Shown: positions 16,503 to 25,596, counted from the stretch's first letter. The stretch: 45,948 nucleotides of DNA from SAR324 cluster bacterium (GCA_022574555.1 JACZRV010000017.1:1-45948), one strand, 5' to 3'. The notes: a model not told the origin generated them from the sequence alone. Made by a program: numbers and translations.

Positions 16503-18221
16503 ATGCCCACCACCCAAGCGATGACACGATTGACCCCGGACGCTTCGATCGGCTTGGTCACGCTGAACGCAAAGTTCGTGCACGTGGCGCTTTCCGTGCG
16601 CTACCTGCGCAATGCCGCGCGATCGGCTGGCTACGCCAATGTTTGGATCCGCGAATTCACCATCCAGATCCCGGTTTGGAAGATGGCCGCCGATATTCAG
16701 GCAATGGCGCCCGCGGTGGTGGGGTTCAGCATCTACATCTGGAACCGCGAGGCCACTTTCGCCCTGATCGAGCTGCTCAAGAAGCAAATCCCGTCGCTGA
16801 TCACCGTGGTCGGAGGACCAGAGGTCAGCTTCGAGCCTGCACCGCCCACGCCGTACATCGATTATGTCATTTCCGGGGAGGGCGAGGCCAAGTGGACCGA
16901 ATTGCTGGCGTTGCTTGCGAGCGGCCGCCAGCCGGGAAAGGAAACCGTGGCACGTTGGCTCGCGTACGGTTCCGACCTGCCCGAATTGAGGGACCTGCCC
17001 TATCTGGAGGAAGATTTCGCGGGCCTGGAGCATCGGCTGGTCTATCTGGAAACATCCCGCGGCTGCCCCTTCACCTGTTCCTTTTGCCTTTCCGCGCTGG
17101 ACCGCCAGGTGCGGTTTTTCGATGAGCACCGCGTCAAAGGCCATATCGAAGACCTCATCGCCGCCGGCGTGCGGCGCATCAAATTCCTGGACCGCACTTT
17201 CAACCTGGGCAAAAAGCGAGTCACCGGTCTTTTTTCCTGGTTGATGCAATTCCAGGCCGTTGAATTCCATTTCGAGGTGGTGGGCGATCTTCTCGACGAT
17301 CAGATGATCGATCTGCTGGAAAAAGCGCCCCTGGGGATGTTTCAGTTCGAAATCGGCATTCAGACCACGGACGAAGCCGTGCTCAATCGCATCCAACGCA
17401 GGCAAAAGGTCGACCGGTTGTTCGACGCCATCCGCCGCCTGCGCACCGCGGACCGGGTCAACATCCATGCCGACTTGATTTGGGGTCTGCCCGGCGAGTC
17501 GGTGGAGCAGATACGGTCCACGTTTGCCGATGTGGTGGCCCTGCGGCCGCATCAACTCCAGTTGGGCTTCCTCAAATTTCTGCCGGGTGCGCCCATCCGC
17601 CGCCTGATCGACGAGGAAGCGTATGTCTATCAAGATGGACCGCCCTACGAAGTGATCAGCAACCGGCTGCTTTCCGCGACAGCGATTCTGGAACTCAAGC
17701 GGTTCGAGGAGGTTTTCGACCTGTATTACAATTCCCAGCGATTTGGTTTCACCCTGGAACGGCTCTACCAGGTCATGTCTCCCTGGAATGTATTCCAAAG
17801 GCTCTCCGAGTATTTTTCCAGCCACAACTTGCTCCTCGTCTCCCACAGTTTGGATAACCAATATCGGTACCTGTGGGAATGTTTCCGGCCGGAATTACCG
17901 GAAGAGGAATTTCGCGATCTCCTCAAACTGGACTATTTTTGCCACCATCGTGCCCACCGTGTTCCCGATTTCCTTCAGGATACGCAAGCACGGGGTCACG
18001 GATTGGCCGGCAGCGGAACACCGCGGGCCGGCGGCAGAGCACCGCGGGCCGCCCGCCGGAGCGGCGCACACACCTCCGTGGCCGCGTTCGTCCACCACAT
18101 CGAAATCGGCGCGCACGAGGCCAAGCTGAAACGTGCCAGTCATCCGGTCTGGTACGAGTTCAATTATCCCCGCGAGCAGCAGGGCTATTTCTTTCGGCCA
18201 AAGGTGCGTCTCGTGGAATAA
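16503..18221 (+). CDS. B12-binding radical SAM protein (DUF4080 type)
   Basis: 572 residues. The N-terminal part (about 13-150) is a B12-binding Rossmann-like domain: IGLVTLNAKFVHVALSVRYL, VVGFSIYIWNREA and TVVGGPEVSFEP. The radical SAM core follows, with the cluster motif C-PFT-C-SF-C (TSRGCPFTCSFCLSALDRQV, about residue 185) that ligates the SAM-binding 4Fe-4S cluster. The C-terminal region (from about 370; ISNRLLSATAILELKRFEEV) looks like the DUF4080 extension. Such enzymes modify unknown substrates, often by methylation or rearrangement. Near the C-terminus a Gly-Ala-Arg-Pro-rich insert (about 500-525) carries an in-frame repeat. An ATG at 16521 is an alternative start. Confidence 0.85.
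   Translation: MPTTQAMTRLTPDASIGLVTLNAKFVHVALSVRYLRNAARSAGYANVWIREFTIQIPVWKMAADIQAMAPAVVGFSIYIWNREATFALIELLKKQIPSLITVVGGPEVSFEPAPPTPYIDYVISGEGEAKWTELLALLASGRQPGKETVARWLAYGSDLPELRDLPYLEEDFAGLEHRLVYLETSRGCPFTCSFCLSALDRQVRFFDEHRVKGHIEDLIAAGVRRIKFLDRTFNLGKKRVTGLFSWLMQFQAVEFHFEVVGDLLDDQMIDLLEKAPLGMFQFEIGIQTTDEAVLNRIQRRQKVDRLFDAIRRLRTADRVNIHADLIWGLPGESVEQIRSTFADVVALRPHQLQLGFLKFLPGAPIRRLIDEEAYVYQDGPPYEVISNRLLSATAILELKRFEEVFDLYYNSQRFGFTLERLYQVMSPWNVFQRLSEYFSSHNLLLVSHSLDNQYRYLWECFRPELPEEEFRDLLKLDYFCHHRAHRVPDFLQDTQARGHGLAGSGTPRAGGRAPRAARRSGAHTSVAAFVHHIEIGAHEAKLKRASHPVWYEFNYPREQQGYFFRPKVRLVE
18019..18051 (+). repeat. 21-bp-period in-frame repeat in the radical SAM gene
   Basis: The 12-mer CACCGCGGGCCG occurs at 18019-18030 and 18040-18051, period 21, keeping the frame. 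It encodes the low-complexity linker TPRAGGRAPRA. Confidence 0.7.
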
Positions 18222-18243
18222 CGCCCTGCGGGATAATTACACC

Positions 18244-18888
18244 ATGCGGGATATCGCGAACGAGACGGAACTTCAGGCGGCGAAGTCGGAATCGCGGACC
18301 AAGGCGCTGGCCCTCCGGCGGGCCATGTCGCCCGAGGACCGCGCAGCCGCGTCGGCAGCGATCCACAAGCGCCTGTTCGAACTGCCCGCCTTTGTGGATG
18401 CGGAAGGGGTGCATTGCTACATCGCCCTAGACGAGGAGGTTTCCACCGAAGCCATCTTCGAGGCCTGCCGGCAACGAGGCAAGCGCACGTACGTACCCTA
18501 TCAAATTCCGAACGAGGCGCGGTTGGGGTGGTGTGCCTGGTCGCCGGGCGAGCCCCTGATACGGGGTCCCTTCGGAATCTCGGAACCGGCACTGAACGCT
18601 CGGGTTTCGCCCGAACCGGGATGGGTCGATCTGGTCATCGTACCCGGTGCCGCGTTCGACCGTGAGGGACGCAGACTCGGGCACGGTAAGGGATACTATG
18701 ACCGATTTCTGGCCGAACTGGCGTCATTTACCCGGTATCAGGGTCTGAATCGCCGGGGAAAAAACCGTGTCGTTTTCGTCGGATTGGCGTTTCACTGTCA
18801 ATTGGTTGCGGAGGTTCCGTGCGGCCCCAGGGACATCAAGCTGCATGGTTTACTGACTGAATTCGACAAAATATTGACACATGGTTGA
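18244..18888 (+). CDS. ygfA: 5-formyltetrahydrofolate cyclo-ligase
   Basis: 214 residues from ATG 18244; the open frame extends back into the radical SAM gene but homology begins here. The enzyme uses ATP to convert 5-formyl-THF to 5,10-methenyl-THF. Visible features: an N-terminal helical region with R-x-x-ALRRAMSPEDRA that binds phosphates in the family, YVPYQ, GPFGISEP, and the signature DLVIVPGAAFDREGRRLGHG followed by KGYYDRFL. An insert (ASFTRYQGLNRRGKNRVV) follows the signature. It sits 22 bases after the radical SAM stop and may be co-transcribed with it. In many bacteria the gene neighbours 6S RNA; no 6S-like structure was recognised here. Confidence 0.9.
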   Translation: MRDIANETELQAAKSESRTKALALRRAMSPEDRAAASAAIHKRLFELPAFVDAEGVHCYIALDEEVSTEAIFEACRQRGKRTYVPYQIPNEARLGWCAWSPGEPLIRGPFGISEPALNARVSPEPGWVDLVIVPGAAFDREGRRLGHGKGYYDRFLAELASFTRYQGLNRRGKNRVVFVGLAFHCQLVAEVPCGPRDIKLHGLLTEFDKILTHG

Positions 18889-19004
18889 TTATATTCGTTG
18901 ATTGTTCCTAGTATTCCCTGACCATTACGAGACCGGCGCCGAATTCCCAGCGGCTGTCTAAAATACACAGTTATTCTGGTCGAAGTTAACGATCGAACGG
19001 GAAA

Positions 19005-19964
19005 ATGACCGAAGATACACCCCAACCGGCCGATACTCCGGACGAGGCTTCCCAAAAGGAATCCACGCCGGCGCCTGAAGAAAATATAGGCTCGCCGCGG
19101 CCGACCGGGGAGAAAGGGGTGGTGGCTGTCGCGCCCAAGAAGGCCGGGCTGTTGGAGAAAATCAATCCGGTTAGACTGTTCAAGCGCGATACGCCGGCGG
19201 CACTGGTAAAAGCGGGGCGGGCATTATTGGAGAATAAGAACTTCGCTCAAGCATCGGTCAACTTTAACAAGGCGCTGGCACTGGCGCCCGATTTCGTCCC
19301 GGCCTTCCAAGCGTTGGGGGACGCGCTGATGAAAAAGGGGGGCCGCGCCAACGTCAAGTCGGCGCTCCTACAATTTCAGGAAGCGAGCAAGCGCGACCCC
19401 TTTCAGGAGGCTGCCTACTCGGCAAGTGCAAGGGCCTATGACATGCTGGGGCAGCGCAAGGAAGCCGCGCTGGAAAAGAAAAAGCTGGTCGTGGTAAAAA
19501 CGCTGGATAACGATTCGAACAATCCGGCGGCCAATAACAATATGGGCATCCTGTTCCTCCAACAAGGTCTGATGCCCCAGGCCTTGGGACACTTCCAACG
19601 GGCCATAAAAACCGACCGCAAGTACGACGTGGCCCTGCGCAATTTGGCGGCGGTCTATTATAAGCTGACCACCGAAACGGAGGATCCCAACTTAAAGCTC
19701 GAGTATACCGAAAAAGCGAAGGAATATATCGGCAGAGCCATGGAGGTGGCGGAAATACCGGCTTCCCTCCTGGTGCTGGCGCGAATTCAGGTCATGGAAG
19801 AGCAATATGACAAGGCTTTGGTCGTGTGCGAAAAGATCGAGGCTCAAGATGCCACCAACAAAGATGTGTTCGGGCTCAAGAAGGTCATCTTGATGAAGCT
19901 GAACCGGCTGGACGAGGCCAACAAAGCCTATGAGACTTATAAATTCCTTGCGGCAAACAAATGA
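19005..19964 (+). CDS. Tetratricopeptide repeat protein
   Basis: 319 residues. The first 60 are acidic, Pro/Ser/Thr-rich and look disordered; no signal peptide is seen. From about residue 65 TPR units follow: VKAGRALLENKNFAQASVNF with NKALALAPDF, AFQALGDALMKKGG, NNMGILFLQQGLMPQALGHF, a unit interrupted by LTTETEDPNLKLEY, and a final pair ending with MKLNRLDEANKAYETYKFL. TPR arrays bind partner proteins, so this is a probable cytoplasmic scaffold. It is convergent with the anti-sigma gene 25 bases away. G+C is lower than in the metabolic genes. Confidence 0.85.
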   Translation: MTEDTPQPADTPDEASQKESTPAPEENIGSPRPTGEKGVVAVAPKKAGLLEKINPVRLFKRDTPAALVKAGRALLENKNFAQASVNFNKALALAPDFVPAFQALGDALMKKGGRANVKSALLQFQEASKRDPFQEAAYSASARAYDMLGQRKEAALEKKKLVVVKTLDNDSNNPAANNNMGILFLQQGLMPQALGHFQRAIKTDRKYDVALRNLAAVYYKLTTETEDPNLKLEYTEKAKEYIGRAMEVAEIPASLLVLARIQVMEEQYDKALVVCEKIEAQDATNKDVFGLKKVILMKLNRLDEANKAYETYKFLAANK

Positions 19965-19970
19965 CTCTCC

Positions 19971-19986
19971 CGTAGGCCGTCCTACG
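19971..19986. terminator. Hairpin between convergent genes
   Basis: CGTAGG and CCTACG form a 6-base stem around CCGT in the 25-base gap between the convergent TPR and anti-sigma genes. Its position suits a two-way terminator, but no T-run follows on either strand. Confidence 0.4.
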
Positions 19987-19989
19987 AGG

Positions 19990-20268
19990 TCAGCACTTCC
20001 GACCGCCGTTTTCCTGTTCTTCGGGTAGCTTCAAGGTCTTTTTGAGGTCTTCCAGTAGTCTAAGCTCCAGGTCGGCGGGTTGATTCAATGAGTTCATGGC
20101 CGAACTGATTTTGGTCATCTTTTCCAGATCGCGGCGGCACGAACCGCAGCCGTCCAAATGCCGTTTCATCGCGTCCCGCTCTTTCCCCTCCAGTTCGTTG
20201 TCGTGATAGGCGGATAGATCTACCGCAAACTTGCCGCAGATGTCGTCGGCATTTTTTTGTTTATCCAT
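19990..20268 (-). CDS. Zinc-binding anti-sigma factor (ZAS / zf-HC2 type)
   Basis: 92 residues. The ZAS motif H37-x3-C41-x2-C44 (RHLDGCGSCRRDLEKM) with an upstream C11 gives the zinc ligand set known from the redox-sensing anti-sigma factor RsrA, at the same numbering. The AYHDNELEGKERDAMKRH helix is typical of anti-sigma N-termini. There is no membrane segment, so it should be cytoplasmic. It lies downstream of the ECF sigma gene on the same strand after a 274-base gap, and would bind and silence that sigma factor. Whether it responds to oxidation cannot be told from sequence. Confidence 0.82.
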   Translation of the reverse strand: MDKQKNADDICGKFAVDLSAYHDNELEGKERDAMKRHLDGCGSCRRDLEKMTKISSAMNSLNQPADLELRLLEDLKKTLKLPEEQENGGRKC

Positions 20269-20518
20269 CGTGCCACTCTACCCTCATGATGTGGAACCCG
20301 GGTTTCCCTTCCCGGATTTGTCAAGCCCAAACCGGTCACCGTTCCTTTGCGGTGCGTTCAAGTATCGGCATATTTGATGCCCTCCGGCCCGGGGCAGTAC
20401 CTACTTAATTTCACACTCAGCGGCGTCTCATCCTCTGCAGCCTTTGGACCCACACTCGTTCCGCGGACGGACCGGCGAGAGAGGACAAATGCCTCGCGGC
20501 CGAGCGTGGGCGGGGTGT

Positions 20519-20550
20519 CTAATCGGCCTCCTAATCGGCTTCCTAATCGG
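20519..20550. repeat. 12-bp tandem repeat at the sigma gene stop
   Basis: CTAATCGGCCTC, CTAATCGGCTTC and a partial CTAATCGG follow one another. The last copy contains the stop codon of the sigma factor gene. Because the period is a multiple of three, each unit repeats an in-frame GAT TAG on the minus strand. Confidence 0.8.
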
Positions 20551-21220
20551 TAAAGTATGGCCCCAGCAACTCTTTCAACCGCTCGCGGGCCCGGAACAAC
20601 CTGGATTTCACTGTTCCTCTCGAACAGACGAGAATCTCTGCGATCTCGTCGTAGGAGAACCCCTCGATCTCCTTCAAAACGATAATCACGCGCAGTTTTT
20701 CAGAGAGTTTGCCGATGGCATCGTTCAGGACTTGATTAAGTTCCCGGTTCAGGGCCGTCTTGTCGGGAACAAATTTCGTGTCGGGATAATCCTGATCGCG
20801 CCCCGGTTCGTTTCGATCGTTACGATAACCCTGCGAGAGCGAGACAGTGGCCGGTTTCCGCTTTTTTTTTCTCAGGTAATCGATGCAGCAATTGACCGTA
20901 ATGCGATAAAGCCACGTGTAAAACGAGTAGTTGTGCTGATAATTCTTAATGTTGCGAAAAACGCGGAGGAAGACCTCCTGTGTGAGATCGTAACTTTCCT
21001 CCTCGTCGTTCACCATGCGCTGGCAGTGGTTGTAAACCTGCCTCTGATACTTGCTGACCAATTGGGGAAAGGCGGACTGATCCCCATCTTTCATACTCGT
21101 GATCAATTCACGGTCCTTCTGCCGCGAAGCCTCCTTGGCGTCGTTCTTTTTTTCCCGCTCGCCGGCGCCAGCACCCACGTCACGCTTGCCCTGAGTTCGC
21201 TCGGAATGAGCGGCCTGCAT
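20543..21220 (-). CDS. ECF-type RNA polymerase sigma factor
   Basis: 225 residues from ATG 21220, with AGGAG 6 bases upstream. After a charged 40-residue extension comes region 2 (DQSAFPQLVSKYQRQVYNHC, DLTQEVFLRVFRNIKNY, FYTWLYRITVNCCIDYLRKK), a linker, then region 4 (LNDAIGKLSEKLRVIIVLKE, GFSYDEIAEILVCSRGTVKS, RLFRARERLKELL), the helix-turn-helix that reads the -35 box. This is the RpoE-like group with the conserved DLTQEVF and GTVKSRL segments. The gene is followed by a zinc anti-sigma gene. An ECF-like promoter at 21271-21298 suggests it activates its own transcription. The target genes are not identified. Confidence 0.92.
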   Translation of the reverse strand: MQAAHSERTQGKRDVGAGAGEREKKNDAKEASRQKDRELITSMKDGDQSAFPQLVSKYQRQVYNHCQRMVNDEEESYDLTQEVFLRVFRNIKNYQHNYSFYTWLYRITVNCCIDYLRKKKRKPATVSLSQGYRNDRNEPGRDQDYPDTKFVPDKTALNRELNQVLNDAIGKLSEKLRVIIVLKEIEGFSYDEIAEILVCSRGTVKSRLFRARERLKELLGPYFTD

Positions 21221-21270
21221 ATCCGACTCCTATTTTGAACTCTCGCTTTGAGACCATCCGGTCGTTATCA

Positions 21271-21298
21271 ATGACGAATGCATGGCCCGATCGGTTCC
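21271..21298 (-). promoter_or_regulatory. ECF-type autoregulated promoter
   Basis: On the minus strand GGAACC (21298-21293) and CGTCAT (21276-21271) are 16 bases apart, about 50 bases before the sigma gene. GGAAC-type -35 with a CGT-type -10 is the general pattern of ECF promoters, which usually drive their own sigma gene. Confidence 0.5.
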
Positions 21299-21465
21299 CT
21301 AAAGCATAGAAAATATTCGCTATGAATGACCCCATCGCATTGATTGAGGTATGGAATATCGAAAATTTGATCCCAATTGCGCCGCAAGCGGCGGAGATTT
21401 CGACTCAAAGATGAAAATCAGTTGACGCGTCGCTCGGGCCGCAGATTTTGCCTGCATCTGGCCGG

Positions 21466-22842
21466 TCATAGCCGATTGAGTCCGTTCAATGCCGCCACCC
21501 TGTAGCACTCGGAGAAGGTGGGATAATTGAAAACGTGGTCCACGAAGAATTCGATGGAGCCCTGATACGCCATCACGGTCTGGCCCACGTGTACCAACTC
21601 GGTGGCCTGATCGCCAATGATGTGCACACCGAGCAGTCGGCGCGTCTCCCGATGGAAGAGTAGTTTGATCCGCCCCACGGTGATGCCCATGATCTGGCCC
21701 CGTGCCAGTTCCTTGTAAGTGGCTGTGCCGACCTCGTAAGGAACCGACTGCTCGGTCAGCATCTCCTCGGTCGCTCCGACCGTCGATATTTCGGGAATGG
21801 TATAGATGCCGATAGGCAGGAGATCGTGCCGGTACGGCTCGGTCGTCTCGGTAAAGGCATGCAGTGCGGCCAGTCGGCCCTGGTCCAGCGCCGTGGCGGC
21901 CAAGCTTGGCGGCCCGATCACGTCACCCACGGCGTAGACGTGAGGGTGATTGGTCTGGAAAAACCCGTTCACTTCGATCTGTTGATAGCAGTTCGTAGGG
22001 ATGTCCACGTTTTCCAGCCCCAAATTCTCAGTATTGCCGGTGCGGCCCAAAGCGTAGAGCAGATAATCCGCTTTGATCACTTTTCCCGATTCGGTGTGGG
22101 CCAAAACCGAATCGCCTGCGCACTCGACGTGGGACAGCTTTTCGCCGCGGCGCAGGCGAATGCCTTGGTCTCGCATGAGGTAGGACAACGTGCCGGCGAT
22201 TTCCGAGTCGAGGAATTCCAGCAACTGTTGACGGGGATCGAGCAAATTGATTTTGACCCCCAGGTTGGAAAATATCGTCGCGTATTCGCAGGCGATCACC
22301 CCTCCACCGATGATGGTCAGGGTTTTGGGAATCTGATTCAGCGCGAGGATGGTGTCGCTGTCCAATATGCGCGGGTGGGTAAAATCGATGTGATCCGGCC
22401 GATGAGGGCGGGCGCCCACGGCGATGACAATGTAATCCGCCTCGACCTCCTCGGACCCGCCGCCGCTGCTGATCCGCATGCGGTGGGGGTCGACGAAGGT
22501 TGCCAAGCCGTGGTGGAGATCTACACGGTTGCGCTCGAAGTTGGATTCCAATCTTTCGGTGAGGGAGAGGATCGCCCCACGCTTGCGGTGCATCAGCCGA
22601 TTGATGGTGAGATCGTGGTCCAGCTTCACCGAGATGCCGTAGACCGCTCTTTGTTTCATGAGGCTGATGTAACGCACCGATTCGCGGAGGGTCTTGCTGG
22701 GGATGGTACCGGCGTGCAGACTCGCACCCCCGGTCCCCTCATTTTCGACGACCAGCACTTTGCGGCCCAGCTTGGCGGCTTGAATGGCCGCTTTTTCGCC
22801 GCCGGGCCCAGACCCCACCACCAGCAAATCGTATTTTTGCAC
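21466..22842 (-). CDS. sthA: Soluble pyridine nucleotide transhydrogenase (SthA-like)
   Basis: 458 residues, FAD-dependent pyridine nucleotide-disulphide reductase fold: FAD site VVGSGPGGEKAAIQAAKLG, NAD site IIGGGVIACEYATIFSNLG, second FAD segment HVYAVGDVIGPPSLA, and C-terminal dimerisation domain with VHIIGDQATELVHVGQ. The region after GG is ASLHAGTIPSKTLRESV; GTIPSK is the SthA signature, where true disulphide reductases have a Cys. The position that holds a single Cys in E. coli SthA is also non-Cys here (Ser), so no thiol chemistry is expected. The reaction would be hydride exchange between NADPH and NAD. Transcribed alone. Confidence 0.88.
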   Translation of the reverse strand: MQKYDLLVVGSGPGGEKAAIQAAKLGRKVLVVENEGTGGASLHAGTIPSKTLRESVRYISLMKQRAVYGISVKLDHDLTINRLMHRKRGAILSLTERLESNFERNRVDLHHGLATFVDPHRMRISSGGGSEEVEADYIVIAVGARPHRPDHIDFTHPRILDSDTILALNQIPKTLTIIGGGVIACEYATIFSNLGVKINLLDPRQQLLEFLDSEIAGTLSYLMRDQGIRLRRGEKLSHVECAGDSVLAHTESGKVIKADYLLYALGRTGNTENLGLENVDIPTNCYQQIEVNGFFQTNHPHVYAVGDVIGPPSLAATALDQGRLAALHAFTETTEPYRHDLLPIGIYTIPEISTVGATEEMLTEQSVPYEVGTATYKELARGQIMGITVGRIKLLFHRETRRLLGVHIIGDQATELVHVGQTVMAYQGSIEFFVDHVFNYPTFSECYRVAALNGLNRL

Positions 22843-22892
22843 GCAGAATCCTCGTGGAATCGAAATTGGCCCTGGCGAAATTCCTAATCCGT

Positions 22893-23930
22893 TTAGGCGG
22901 GCAGGGCCTCGTTGACAGCCTTCAGGCTCTGCTCGACTCCCTCGGGGGAAATATCAAGATGGGTGACGGCCCTTGCCAGTCCAGCACCCATGTTGGTCAG
23001 CAGAACGCCTTTTGCCTTCAGCGCAGCGAGCAGATCGTCCATGGTGATTTCAGGATGGACGCATTGGAAGAAAACCAGATTGGTATCGGGCATGCCATAA
23101 GGCAGCCGTAAATAGGGATGTTCCGCCAAAGCCTGGGCCAGCCGCTGCGCGTTGGCGTGGTCCTCCGCCAGCCGGCTCACGTTGTGCTTCAGGGCAAATC
23201 GCGCAGCCGCGGCCAGAATGCCGGCCTGCCGCATACCACCGCCGAACATCTTGCGATACCGGCGGCATTGGCGGATAAAATCGCGTTCGCCGGCGACAAT
23301 CGATCCCACCGGAGCACCCAGACCCTTGGAAAAACAGAGTGTAATCGAATCAAACAGCGCGGCGACCTTGGCCGGCTGGATGTCTTGTTTTACGCAGGCG
23401 TTCATGACGCGGGCACCATCCAGATGCGTGGCGATTTTGGCCCCTTTGGCCAAGTTGGATATGGCCTCCATCATTTCCATGGGCAGCACGCGCCCTCCGG
23501 CGAAATTGTGGGTATTTTCCATGCAAATCAGCCGTGTAGGCGCGAAATGGTGATCATCGCCGGATTGAAGGACGGCCTCCAGCGCGTCCACGTCCATGCC
23601 GCCGCCGGGATTCCCCACCATGCGGAATTGCACACCCGACAGGGCCGCCCCAGCACCGCTTTCGGCCCGCACGATATGGGCGTTGGGGTGGGCCACCACC
23701 TCGTCGCCCGGCTGTGTGTGGGCTCGCAGGGAGACCTGATTGGCCATCGTACCGGAGGCGACGAACAGGGCCGCCTCCTTGCCGAACAGGTGCGCGGTTT
23801 CCGCTTCCAGGGCGTTGACTGTGGGGTCCTCGCCAAAGACATCGTCTCCGACATCCGCTTCGGCCATCGCCTTCCGCATGCCGGAATCCGGACGGGTCAC
23901 CGTGTCGCTGCGCAAATCTATCATTTCCAT
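22893..23930 (-). CDS. ltaE: Low-specificity L-threonine aldolase
   Basis: 345 residues from ATG 23930; an ATG six bases later (23924) is equally possible, and the open frame upstream to 24122 is not conserved-looking. The chain opens [11 protein letters not shown], the strict N-terminal signature of the family, followed by [33 protein letters not shown] and [10 protein letters not shown], then the PLP-lysine region [15 protein letters not shown]. It cleaves L-threonine or allo-threonine to glycine and acetaldehyde in the cytoplasm. The promoter is an extended -10 element at 23973-23981. It lies 50 bases from sthA on the same strand and may share a transcript with it. Confidence 0.93.
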   Translation of the reverse strand: MEMIDLRSDTVTRPDSGMRKAMAEADVGDDVFGEDPTVNALEAETAHLFGKEAALFVASGTMANQVSLRAHTQPGDEVVAHPNAHIVRAESGAGAALSGVQFRMVGNPGGGMDVDALEAVLQSGDDHHFAPTRLICMENTHNFAGGRVLPMEMMEAISNLAKGAKIATHLDGARVMNACVKQDIQPAKVAALFDSITLCFSKGLGAPVGSIVAGERDFIRQCRRYRKMFGGGMRQAGILAAAARFALKHNVSRLAEDHANAQRLAQALAEHPYLRLPYGMPDTNLVFFQCVHPEITMDDLLAALKAKGVLLTNMGAGLARAVTHLDISPEGVEQSLKAVNEALPA

Positions 23931-24249
23931 CGGGTGTGTGCCCACGTAAAATGGCGTTTCAACCCCTTTAGGATTATAACATTCGTCAATAGAACGAAAT
24001 ATTGCAAGCGACGGGCCGCCATTGACTCGGTCGTCCGCGGAAATCGCACCGATGACGTTGACCTCAGACGACAATGTCCGCAAATGATGAGTGCGGTAGT
24101 GTCCGTTCACGCCCGGCGGCAATGAGCTGGGCTCGTAATCCTAACCGGTATCGAGCGATATCGATCTGACGTCCGCCCTGCAATCTAGGCGCCGAACTCT
24201 CCCTTCCATATTGGGCCTTCCTTTTTGGCCATTCAGGCGATCATCGAAG
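23931..24249. other. Divergent intergenic region ltaE / tilS
   Basis: This 319-base spacer holds the ltaE promoter near 23975. I see no gene in it. A TTGACC at about 24059 with a weak -10 17 bases on could serve tilS, but the match is poor. Confidence 0.5.
23973..23981 (-). promoter_or_regulatory. Extended -10 promoter of ltaE
   Basis: TGTTATAAT on the minus strand combines a perfect TATAAT with the upstream TG of extended -10 promoters; no good -35 box is needed or seen. It gives a leader of about 36 bases before ATG 23930. Confidence 0.55.
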
Positions 24250-25596
24250 ATGGCTTCGATCCATCCCACGGAACAGGCGCTTTGGGACCATATGCGCCGG
24301 GAAGGCCTCACGCGGCCAGGCGAACGCGTCATCATTTCGGTAAGCGGCGGAGGCGATTCCCTGGCCTTGCTGCTGCTGCTGCATACCCTCCGCGATAGGC
24401 TGGGTCTGGATTTAGAGGTACTCCATTTTGACCACGGCTTGCGGCCGGAATCCGCCTCCGAGGCGGAGTGGGTAGCCGAGCGGACGCGTGGCCTGGGATT
24501 GCCCTTTCATCTGCGCCGCAGCGAAGCGCTTTCCGGGAGACGTGCCGGGGTGCAGGCCGCGGCCCGGTCATGGCGCCGGGAGGAAAGCCTGAATCTGCTC
24601 CGTTCCAGGCCGGCTCACTGGATCGCCACCGGACATCAGCACGACGACCACCTGGAAACGCTGATGATGAAACTGTTGCGTGGTGTTCACTTGGCCCACA
24701 TCCGCGGCCTGAAGCCACGGGAGGGGCACTGGATCAGGCCCCTGTTGCCGTTTTCCCATGTCCGCCTGACGGAATATCTGTCCGATCTCGGCGAACGCTG
24801 GCTGGAAGACCCCTCGAACCGGTCACGGCGGTACAAGCGCAATCGAGTGCGCCATGAACTACTGCCGCTGATGGACCAACTGGCCGACGGCGGCATTGGC
24901 CGGCGGTTGCTGACTCTGGAAAAACAGAGTGCCGCATTGGCCGGGTGGCTGGCGGAAACGGAATCACCCCGGCAGAGTGCCGCCGGGGCTGCCTACCATT
25001 GGATCGATAGTGACGCCTTATGCAAACTTCCGGCGTTGGCCGGCGCGGAGAGTTTGCATCGCTTTATCGTCGAGCGCATTCCGGGCGCGCTCGACGCATC
25101 GACGATCGACCGGGCGCTGCACCTGTTGAAAAATGGGGCGCCCGTTTGGGATTTGCATCTGCCGCGGCGGAGAGTGCTGAAACGTCGCGGGGCGCGGCTC
25201 CTTTTGCAATGTCTCGACAGCGCCGTGCCGCCGGATGAGCATCGCGTGGGGTCGTGGCGAGTGAAGGTGCCGGCGGGGATGCAGATCGCATTGCGCACCA
25301 GCAGCGGAGACGAGGCCGCGGAACTGGCGATCCACAATATCCCCGCAGATGCCACCCTGGAAATTCGCACCCGGCTGCCCGGGGACCGCATCCGGCCGCC
25401 GCGGCGCGCCTCACCGGTCAAAGTGAATGAATTCCTCCGGGGCCGGGGGGTCCCGCTTTGGGAGCGGGAGCGCACCCCTCTGGTCGTGGCGGCGGGGCAG
25501 GTGGTGGCGGTATATCCCTATTGCGTGGCGTGGGGACACGATTGTCCCAGGGGCGAGGGCGGGAGCCTCCACATCGCCATCGATGGGTGGATCTGA
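24250..25596 (+). CDS. tilS: tRNA(Ile)-lysidine synthase
   Basis: 448 residues from ATG 24250. The enzyme attaches lysine to C34 of the CAU-anticodon tRNA-Ile using ATP, so that it reads AUA. The PP-loop S32-GGGDS-37 (VIISVSGGGDSLAL) is the ATP-pyrophosphatase site. Further family marks: LHFDHGLRPESASEAEWV, ATGHQHDDHLETLMMKLLRG, and WLEDPSNRSRRYKRNRVRHE, which follows the tRNA-contact pattern 'D-P-S-N-x-x-x-x-x-x-R-N-x-x-R'. The C-terminal part (LEIRTRLPGDRIRPPRRASP ... VKVNEFLRGRGVPLWERER) is the TilS C-terminal domain. Confidence 0.95.
   Translation: MASIHPTEQALWDHMRREGLTRPGERVIISVSGGGDSLALLLLLHTLRDRLGLDLEVLHFDHGLRPESASEAEWVAERTRGLGLPFHLRRSEALSGRRAGVQAAARSWRREESLNLLRSRPAHWIATGHQHDDHLETLMMKLLRGVHLAHIRGLKPREGHWIRPLLPFSHVRLTEYLSDLGERWLEDPSNRSRRYKRNRVRHELLPLMDQLADGGIGRRLLTLEKQSAALAGWLAETESPRQSAAGAAYHWIDSDALCKLPALAGAESLHRFIVERIPGALDASTIDRALHLLKNGAPVWDLHLPRRRVLKRRGARLLLQCLDSAVPPDEHRVGSWRVKVPAGMQIALRTSSGDEAAELAIHNIPADATLEIRTRLPGDRIRPPRRASPVKVNEFLRGRGVPLWERERTPLVVAAGQVVAVYPYCVAWGHDCPRGEGGSLHIAIDGWI

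Noticed and set aside
16440..17861. A 473-codon frame antisense to the radical SAM gene
   Set aside because: No protein motif was seen and the opposite strand carries an unmistakable CxxxCxxC enzyme.
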